Positions 5,797 through 8,540 of a stretch of 8,540 bases of DNA are shown in pieces. The number at the start of each line of letters is the position of its first letter. Within the stretch, counting starts at the first letter, position 1. Below the pieces are notes generated by a model. That model made no database searches. It saw nothing but the letters and a program-made list of their open reading frames with translations, and was not told where the DNA came from. The stretch comes from a bacterium (GTDB taxonomy: Bacteria; UBA9089; CG2-30-40-21; SBAY01). Both the position numbers and the translations under genes were made by a program. Location: NCBI GenBank assembly GCA_030018635.1, contig JASEHU010000077.1, forward strand, positions 1 through 8,540, read 5' to 3'.

Positions 5797-5874
5797 CAGA
5801 ATTCAGAAGTCAGAATTCAGGAGTCAGAATAATTTTATCCTTCCTCTATTCTGAATTCTGTATTCTGAATTCTG
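5797..5874. repeat. Hairpin element of CAGAATTCAG units inside hicA
   Basis: The arm 5797-5822 and its inverted partner 5849-5874 match at 23 of 26 positions around a 26-base centre. Each arm contains two CAGAATTCAG units, and a further related unit (GAGTCAGAAT) follows the first arm. The element lies exactly between the two parts of hicA, and its sequence forms the last codons and nearby stop of the 5' part. Weaker inverted similarity (AAATTG...) continues outward on both sides. No clear target-site duplication is visible. Confidence 0.75.
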
Positions 5875-5945
5875 TTATATTGTAACAATTTATGCAAGAT
5901 ACTATAAATCAACTCTTTGTGTTTAATAGGTCTTATTGTTGGCAT
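5835..5945 (-). pseudogene. hicA: hicA 5' fragment
   Basis: An ATG at 5945-5943 overlaps the hicB stop as TAATG. It opens a 36-codon frame, MPTIRPIKHKELIYSILHKL, which is the expected first strand and helix of HicA. It then enters the hairpin element (LQYNRIQNTEFRIEEG) and stops at 5837-5835. The first 20 residues are convincing as a HicA beginning and the position after hicB is right. The HicA active-site GGKH lies in a separate frame at 5581-5763. The toxin is therefore broken, leaving hicB without an active partner here. Confidence 0.85.
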
Positions 5946-6187
5946 TAAGCTGCTTCCTTCATGTTAAGATCAATTCCCTCAATAGCTGGAATGGGATGAC
6001 CCATTTTGAGGCCTATTAAAATCCACTCTTCCAGGACTTCCCGTAATTCCTCTCTACAAAATTCAAGCGTATCTGCATTAGCCCAAACCCCTTGTAAACC
6101 ATTAATTTTTCCCAAATACCCTTCTCCATCAGGTAAAATCTCATAATGTGCTTTACTCATAGCCATATTAATATAAGCAGTCAGCAT
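5945..6187 (-). CDS. hicB: HicB-family antitoxin (partner toxin disrupted)
   Basis: This 80-residue protein reads MLTAYINMAMSKAHYEILPD, then YLGKINGLQGVWANADTLEF, then CREELREVLEEWILIGLKMG, then HPIPAIEGIDLN. That is the HicB type paired with GGKH-containing HicA proteins and closely resembles the second half of the fused HicB at 230-610. The frame is open to an ATG at 6211. I chose the ATG at 6187 because AAAGGAGA lies six bases upstream and the protein then starts as its relatives do. The gene follows the nucleotidyltransferase gene after a 54-base gap. Its toxin is split, so this antitoxin may be a silent leftover or may protect against a HicA encoded elsewhere, such as the one at 37-252. 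Confidence 0.88.
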   Translation of the reverse strand: MLTAYINMAMSKAHYEILPDGEGYLGKINGLQGVWANADTLEFCREELREVLEEWILIGLKMGHPIPAIEGIDLNMKEAA

Positions 6188-6241
6188 ATAATTCTCCTTT
6201 TCCTTACACATTTTCTCACTAATAACTGATCCATTACGAAA

Positions 6242-6697
6242 TTACTTCCCACTTCTCATTTTTAATATCTCTAAATCTACTTGGTCCTGCATTCGATTTG
6301 TTATTTGTTTATTTTTTATCAATTCCTTATGACCAATAAAAAACACCTTTGCCTCTCCATAATTCCCTGTTTGTTTTCCTGCCCATACCTCTTGAAAACT
6401 ACAAGCTTCAATTGAGGTAATTATATCTACTCGTACAGGTTCATACCCTAATTGAATGATTTTTCCTGCTTGAGCAAAATCTTGCGGTGTTAGTCCTAAT
6501 TTCTGGAATCCAAATTCGCTCAATGCCTTAACAATCCTTTTGCCATTAGCAAAGGTAGGTTCTACCAGAATGTCTATATCTTTTGTATATCTTGGTTTAG
6601 CATAAAAAGCGACTGCATACGCCCCAACGATACAATATTTCACCTTATTTTTGTTCAATAACATTAATAACTCTTCGAAGTCTTTTTCTATCCTCAT
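6242..6697 (-). CDS. Nucleotidyltransferase-fold protein (DUF6036-like)
   Basis: This 151-residue protein has YCIVGAYAVAFYAKPRYTKD at 21-40, followed by IDILVEPT. It thus has a G at 25 and the D40/D42 metal-binding pair, and a later RVDIITSI supplies a third acid (D91). The end KNKQITNRMQDQVDLEIL fits the KxxTxRxQDxxDxExL tail of these proteins. Such nucleotidyltransferases commonly occur with a small partner gene and are thought to act in TA or abortive-infection systems, but I know of no defined substrate. The usual VGGYAV motif reads VGAYAV here, a mild departure. The ATG at 6697 lies inside the upstream gene, giving a 53-base overlap. The next ATG would remove the first helix, so I kept this start. 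Confidence 0.82.
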   Translation of the reverse strand: MRIEKDFEELLMLLNKNKVKYCIVGAYAVAFYAKPRYTKDIDILVEPTFANGKRIVKALSEFGFQKLGLTPQDFAQAGKIIQLGYEPVRVDIITSIEACSFQEVWAGKQTGNYGEAKVFFIGHKELIKNKQITNRMQDQVDLEILKMRSGK

Positions 6698-6845
6698 TCT
6701 TTGTCCCAGTAAGTTTATAATAGGATTCCCTTAAAAATTGGACTGTTTCCAACCTTTCTTCATTGGTCATTTTTAAATAATAATCCCTATCAAATCGTTC
6801 TGCATCTGCAAATGAATCTGCCTTGTTGACCCAAATTTTTTCCAT
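6645..6845 (-). CDS. Small partner protein of the nucleotidyltransferase
   Basis: This 66-residue, highly charged protein reads MEKIWVNKADSFADAERFDR, then DYYLKMTNEERLETVQFLRE, then KRLRRVINVIEQK. I have a strong impression of similar small proteins immediately before nucleotidyltransferases with the same VGxYAVAFH-type motif, but know no named function. The middle MTNEERLETVQFLRE is helical and the C-terminus is basic, so a DNA-binding or partner-binding antitoxin-like part is plausible. AAGGGGAAG lies about five to eight bases before the ATG at 6845. The long 53-base overlap with the next gene makes joint translation likely. Confidence 0.72.
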   Translation of the reverse strand: MEKIWVNKADSFADAERFDRDYYLKMTNEERLETVQFLRESYYKLTGTKNEDRKRLRRVINVIEQK

Positions 6846-6888
6846 TGTCTTCCCCTTATTTTGTAAGTGAGTAATGTCAAAGGAAGGT

Positions 6889-6958
6889 ACTTGGGGTCAA
6901 ACCTTGATTATGGAATACAGAATACTTTAAATTCCATAATCAAGGTTTGACCCCAAGT
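6889..6958. repeat. Perfect 28-bp inverted repeat (REP/MITE-like hairpin)
   Basis: Positions 6889-6916 (starting ACTTGGGGTCAAACCTTG) are exactly complementary to 6931-6958, with a 14-base loop. The GGGGTCAAACC / GGTTTGACCCC core resembles the REP-type palindromes handled by Y1 (RAYT) transposases, as far as I recall; no transposase is in this window. The element occupies the gap between the HEPN gene and the next module and provides the last codons and stop of the HEPN gene. As RNA it would form a very stable hairpin that could slow transcription or protect the message. Confidence 0.85.
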
Positions 6959-7416
6959 CTTCTCCTTGTAATAAATAATCTTATCTCACCAAGTACTCTT
7001 TCTTTAACATCATTCAGTTTTTCTACCAACTCTTTCATTAGTTCCCAATCTAAATCAAATGCGTATGCATGTATAGAAAAATGTCTAAATCCAAGATATT
7101 CTTCTAAATCTTTACATATATTATTACTTAATACGACCTGTTTACGCTTTTTGGTTTGTCTTGCCATTTGTTCTAATAGTTCCTTATGCCACCCTTCTCC
7201 TTGAGGCATCTTCTCATCAATCTTTCTGGCAATACGGCTAAATATGTTTTCCAGTCCATTATAGAATGAATGTAATAACATAGCCAATGAACCTAATTCA
7301 ATAAAGTCTGGATGTTGGACTTTTACTTTCTTTAACAAAACTTCATATTCATTTATAAGTCTCTCAATTCTTTTAATCTCAAGTTCAATATTTTCTATCA
7401 CCTTTTTATGTTGCAT
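6940..7416 (-). CDS. HEPN/HepT-like RNase toxin with a repeat-derived C-terminus
   Basis: This 158-residue helical protein is of the larger HepT-like type: LGSLAMLLHSFYNGLENIFS at 41-60, then IDEKMPQGEGWHKELLEQMA, then LEEYLGFRHFSIHAYAFDLD. The RX4HXY motif is complete (R111, H116, Y118). It overlaps its MNT partner by 11 bases. Such toxins cut RNA and are held in check by AMPylation from the MNT protein. The last residues, RRLGVKP, and the TGA come from one arm of the 28-bp inverted repeat, so the original C-terminus has been replaced. The change falls after the final helix (VKERVLGEIRLFI), so activity may be kept. The start at 7416 has no strong ribosome site, consistent with coupling to the upstream gene. 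Confidence 0.85.
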   Translation of the reverse strand: MQHKKVIENIELEIKRIERLINEYEVLLKKVKVQHPDFIELGSLAMLLHSFYNGLENIFSRIARKIDEKMPQGEGWHKELLEQMARQTKKRKQVVLSNNICKDLEEYLGFRHFSIHAYAFDLDWELMKELVEKLNDVKERVLGEIRLFITRRRLGVKP

Positions 7417-7702
7417 AAACTATTCTTCCCTCTTTTCGAATTTTCTCTTTTAACTCTTTAGATATATAATCCATTGTAATCAAGTCCACTTTCCATTTTA
7501 TTATTGATGGTAGAGTTGCTACTGCTTTAAAATACGAACAAGGTGAAATACCAGATACAGCAATATCAATATCCGAGGTATCATCAAATGTTTCATCAGA
7601 TAAGGAACCAAAAAGAATAACCTCTTTACATCCTATTGATTTTAAATACTCAATCGATTTTGTGAGTTTCTTTTTAATTTTTATTCCATCTTTCACACTC
7701 AT
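7406..7702 (-). CDS. MNT-type nucleotidyltransferase antitoxin
   Basis: This 98-residue MNT domain shows EVILFGSLSDETFDDTSDID, with GS at 32-33 and D44/D46. A later WKVDLITMDYI supplies the third acid at D73, followed by a basic C-terminal helix (SKELKEKIRKEGRIVY). It is the cognate antitoxin for the HEPN protein encoded just downstream. GGAGTAA lies four bases before the ATG at 7702. Upstream is the MITE-like element. If that element is removed, the preceding retropepsin-like gene would stop only a few bases before this ribosome site, so the two modules were probably joined more tightly before the insertion. Confidence 0.88.
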   Translation of the reverse strand: MSVKDGIKIKKKLTKSIEYLKSIGCKEVILFGSLSDETFDDTSDIDIAVSGISPCSYFKAVATLPSIIKWKVDLITMDYISKELKEKIRKEGRIVYAT

Positions 7703-7713
7703 TGGTTACTCCT

Positions 7714-7722
7714 ACTCTTTAC
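7714..7722. repeat. Target-site duplication, left copy
   Basis: ACTCTTTAC here is identical to 7931-7939, immediately outside the terminal inverted repeats of the element at 7723-7930. Identity can be extended to 11 bases (with CA) if the element ends are drawn two bases further in; CAGAC/GTCTG termini favour nine. Confidence 0.75.
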
Positions 7723-7772
7723 CAGACGATTTGAAAGTACAATATAAAAATCTTATCACGAAAACACGAAAA

Positions 7773-7838
7773 TCAGAAAACACGAAAGAAGTTTAATTTA
7801 CTACCTTTAATTCTTTTTGATAACTCCTCAAATTCCAT
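7773..7838 (-). pseudogene. N-terminal fragment of a GxxExxY protein inside the MITE
   Basis: From the ATG at 7838 the frame reads MEFEELSKRIKG, the standard beginning of GxxExxY proteins (MxFEELSKxIIGxAIEVHR in typical members). It then reads SKLNFFRVF from the CACGAAA repeat and stops at 7775-7773. The GxxExxY motif itself and the nuclease-like core are missing. No strong ribosome site is present. It is an internally deleted relic of a gene once carried by this element. Confidence 0.68.
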
Positions 7839-7839
7839 T

Positions 7840-7875
7840 ACAAGGTTTAAAACCTTTACAAGGTTTAAAACCTTT
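7840..7875. repeat. Two tandem 18-bp palindromic units
   Basis: ACAAGGTTTAAAACCTTT occurs twice in a row, at 7840-7857 and 7858-7875, without a mismatch. Each unit contains AAGGTTT-A-AAACCTT, a seven-base inverted repeat about one base. They lie just upstream of the GxxExxY relic start, inside the MITE-like element. They could be a protein-binding site or simply part of the repeat family. Confidence 0.85.
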
Positions 7876-7883
7876 TCGTGCCT

Positions 7884-8108
7884 TCATTCTTTCGTTATTT
7901 CGTGATAAAAATTTCCTTTCAAATTGTCTGACTCTTTACCATTTCCACCGCTAAAAATGTGGTTGAGATATTCCCTCTCTCCACCAGAATCAATCAACAT
8001 CTCTGTAACAGTCTTTTTCAAAGGTCCAATTAGAAGAATATTGGCTAAAGGTCTTTTAACAATTCCCAGATTCTCTGAATAGATAGAAACAAAAGGAAAG
8101 GTAATCAT
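7884..8108 (-). CDS. Truncated retropepsin-like (aspartyl protease fold) protein
   Basis: This 74-residue product begins MITFPFVSIYSENLGIVKRP and continues LANILLIGPLKKTVTEMLID, then SGG. It resembles the first half of retropepsin-like clan AA proteins, where a strand ending in D-S/T-G-A carries the catalytic aspartate (D40 here, within DSGG). The usual length is about 110-125 residues, so the second half is missing. The last 15 residues or so (SDNLKGNFYHEITKE) are encoded by the MITE-like element. Without it the frame would end GNGKE and stop, a 59-residue protein already too short. The gene overlaps the DUF5678-like gene by four bases (ATGA), as such pairs usually do. It is probably not an active protease. 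Confidence 0.65.
   Translation of the reverse strand: MITFPFVSIYSENLGIVKRPLANILLIGPLKKTVTEMLIDSGGEREYLNHIFSGGNGKESDNLKGNFYHEITKE
7931..7939. repeat. Target-site duplication, right copy
   Basis: ACTCTTTAC matches 7714-7722 exactly, directly outside the right terminal inverted repeat. On the minus strand it encodes part of the GKES segment of the retropepsin-like gene. Confidence 0.75.
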
Positions 8109-8302
8109 ACAATCAACACCTCATCCTTAGGTATTTTTGCAACCAATGGAAGCTCTTCAATTTTTTCTGCTTTATCTATTACTTCATCCAGGTTAGTACC
8201 ATGAGTTACGATTTTCTCACCTATTACAGCCACATATTCACCACGGTATTGTTGAGTAATTTCTGGATGTTTAGCCAACCAATTATGTTCAATTTCTCTC
8301 AA
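8105..8302 (-). CDS. DUF5678-like small protein
   Basis: The protein (about 65 residues) reads EIEHNWLAKHPEITQQYRGE, then YVAVIGEKIVTHGTNLDEVI, then PLVAKIPKDEVLIV. This is the DUF5678 pattern, W-hxxHP-E...YxGEYVAVxGxxIVxHG...PhhxKIPxDEV, a small protein normally encoded before a retropepsin-like gene. The pair's function is unknown to me; TA-like behaviour is only a guess from size and arrangement. The frame is open to a GTG at 8311, but that codon sits on the AGGAGGTG ribosome site itself. A TTG at 8302-8300, eight bases downstream of AGGAGG, is the better start and keeps the whole conserved part. The gene ends in an ATGA overlap with the next. Confidence 0.78.
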   Translation of the reverse strand: MREIEHNWLAKHPEITQQYRGEYVAVIGEKIVTHGTNLDEVIDKAEKIEELPLVAKIPKDEVLIV

Positions 8303-8311
8303 ATTCAACAC

Positions 8312-8469
8312 CTCCTATTTTCTATTTTTCTTCTCCTTTCCCCAATTTCTCCCTTTCTTCCTCCTTACACCATTTTACAGTTCTTTCCTTTCTCCTTCCT
8401 CTATTACACTTCCATTCTGGATATCACCTGACTTATTAATTCAATACCCCTTCTTCTTAAGAGTAAAAT
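8312..8469. other. Purine-rich intergenic stretch without a gene
   Basis: The minus strand is dominated by A and G (GGAAGGAG, AAAGGAGAAG and AGGAGG runs). All frames close quickly and nothing resembles a structural RNA. It serves as the leader of the DUF5678-like gene. I see no promoter with convincing -35 and -10 spacing. Confidence 0.5.
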
Positions 8470-8490
8470 TAAGTATTATGAAAATACTTA
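8470..8490 (-). terminator. Weak AT-rich hairpin after the edge gene
   Basis: TAAGTATT and AATACTTA form an eight-base perfect stem with a five-base loop that includes the stop codon of the partial gene. On the minus strand it is followed by AATTTTA, a poor T-run. A stem of almost only A-T pairs makes this a weak terminator at best. Confidence 0.25.
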
Positions 8491-8540
8491 CCCTTCCTCT
8501 AATGCAACCTTTTTCAGTTCGCCAAAAATCTTTTCAATGG
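8488..8540 (-). CDS. 3' end of an unidentified gene, cut by the window edge
   Basis: The last 16 codons before a TAA at 8490-8488 read IEKIFGELKKVALEEG. The composition is that of a charged amphipathic helix, plausible as the C-terminus of another small protein. It is too short to assign. Its strand and spacing (about 185 bases before the DUF5678-like gene) fit the rest of the cluster. Confidence 0.4.
   Translation of the reverse strand, partial: IEKIFGELKKVALEEG

Larger units (their letters stand above)
7723..7930. mobile_element. 208-bp MITE-like element with terminal inverted repeats
   Basis: The ends CAGACGATTTGAAAG (7723-7737) and CTTTCAAATTGTCTG (7916-7930) are inverted repeats with 14 of 15 positions matching. 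A second inner inverted pair, TTATCACGAAAACACGAAAA (7753-7772) and its partner at 7889-7908, matches at 17 of 20. Nine-base direct repeats flank it. Inside are CACGAAA-type repeats, two 18-bp tandem units and the first dozen codons of a GxxExxY gene. It encodes no transposase, so movement would need enzymes supplied elsewhere. Joining the flanks restores a retropepsin-like reading frame that ends GNGKE and stops just before the next gene, which supports real insertion. Confidence 0.75.

Noticed and set aside
6947..7204. Plus-strand 85-codon frame opposite the HEPN gene
   Set aside because: Serine- and leucine-rich antisense of a helical gene, with no ribosome site.
7753..7908. CACGAAA repeats as a CRISPR array
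   Set aside because: Repeats are short, irregular, inverted rather than direct, and there are no equal-length spacers or cas genes.
1..8540. tRNA, rRNA or riboswitch genes
   Set aside because: I saw no cloverleaf with a TTCGA-type arm, no rRNA core sequence and no riboswitch core in either strand.

Overview
This window is an AT-rich stretch of bacterial DNA in which every gene I can support lies on the minus strand, so transcription runs from high to low coordinates. The only housekeeping gene is nuoL (respiratory complex I subunit L, 1309-3216). It is visibly richer in G/C than the genes around it. Almost everything else is a small two-gene module of toxin-antitoxin (TA) type, or the remains of one. 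The mixture of MNT/HEPN, HicBA, MazF, DUF5678, DUF5647-like and GxxExxY families next to a NuoL of ordinary length suggests an uncultured anaerobic or subsurface bacterium with a repeat-rich genome. I cannot place it to phylum from this sequence.

Layout in the direction of transcription: the 3' end of an unknown gene (8540-8488); a DUF5678-like gene and a short retropepsin-like gene (8302-7884); a 208-bp MITE-like element with 9-bp direct flanks (7723-7930); an MNT/HEPN pair (7702-6940) whose toxin ends inside a perfect 28-bp inverted repeat (6889-6958); a small acidic/basic protein plus nucleotidyltransferase pair (6845-6242); a HicB gene (6187-5945) whose hicA partner is in two pieces around a hairpin element (5945-5581); a second copy of the first 26 codons and ribosome binding site of nuoL (5430-5336); an uncharacterised DUF7718/DUF5647-like pair (5176-4590); a GxxExxY C-terminal remnant between inverted repeats (4518-4358); an MntA/HepT pair (4294-3642); a lone MNT gene with a possible HEPN remnant (3637-3276); full-length nuoL; a MazEF-like pair starting 16 bases after nuoL; and finally a HicB-HicB fusion with HicA (656-37).

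Most pairs are tightly coupled (ATGA, TAATG or longer overlaps), so each looks like a separately acquired antitoxin/toxin cassette placed into one co-directional transcription unit. nuoL has no nuoK upstream and no nuoM downstream within the window. Small palindromic elements sit at module boundaries and have altered the ends of neighbouring genes in at least two cases.

The points most worth following are: the 95-bp nuoL 5' duplication (about 93% identical by hand alignment) that brackets 2.1 kb of TA genes; the MITE with target-site-like duplications that carries the start of a GxxExxY gene; the second GxxExxY relic, which keeps only the end of that gene; and the split hicA. All family assignments come from motif recognition by eye, without database searches.
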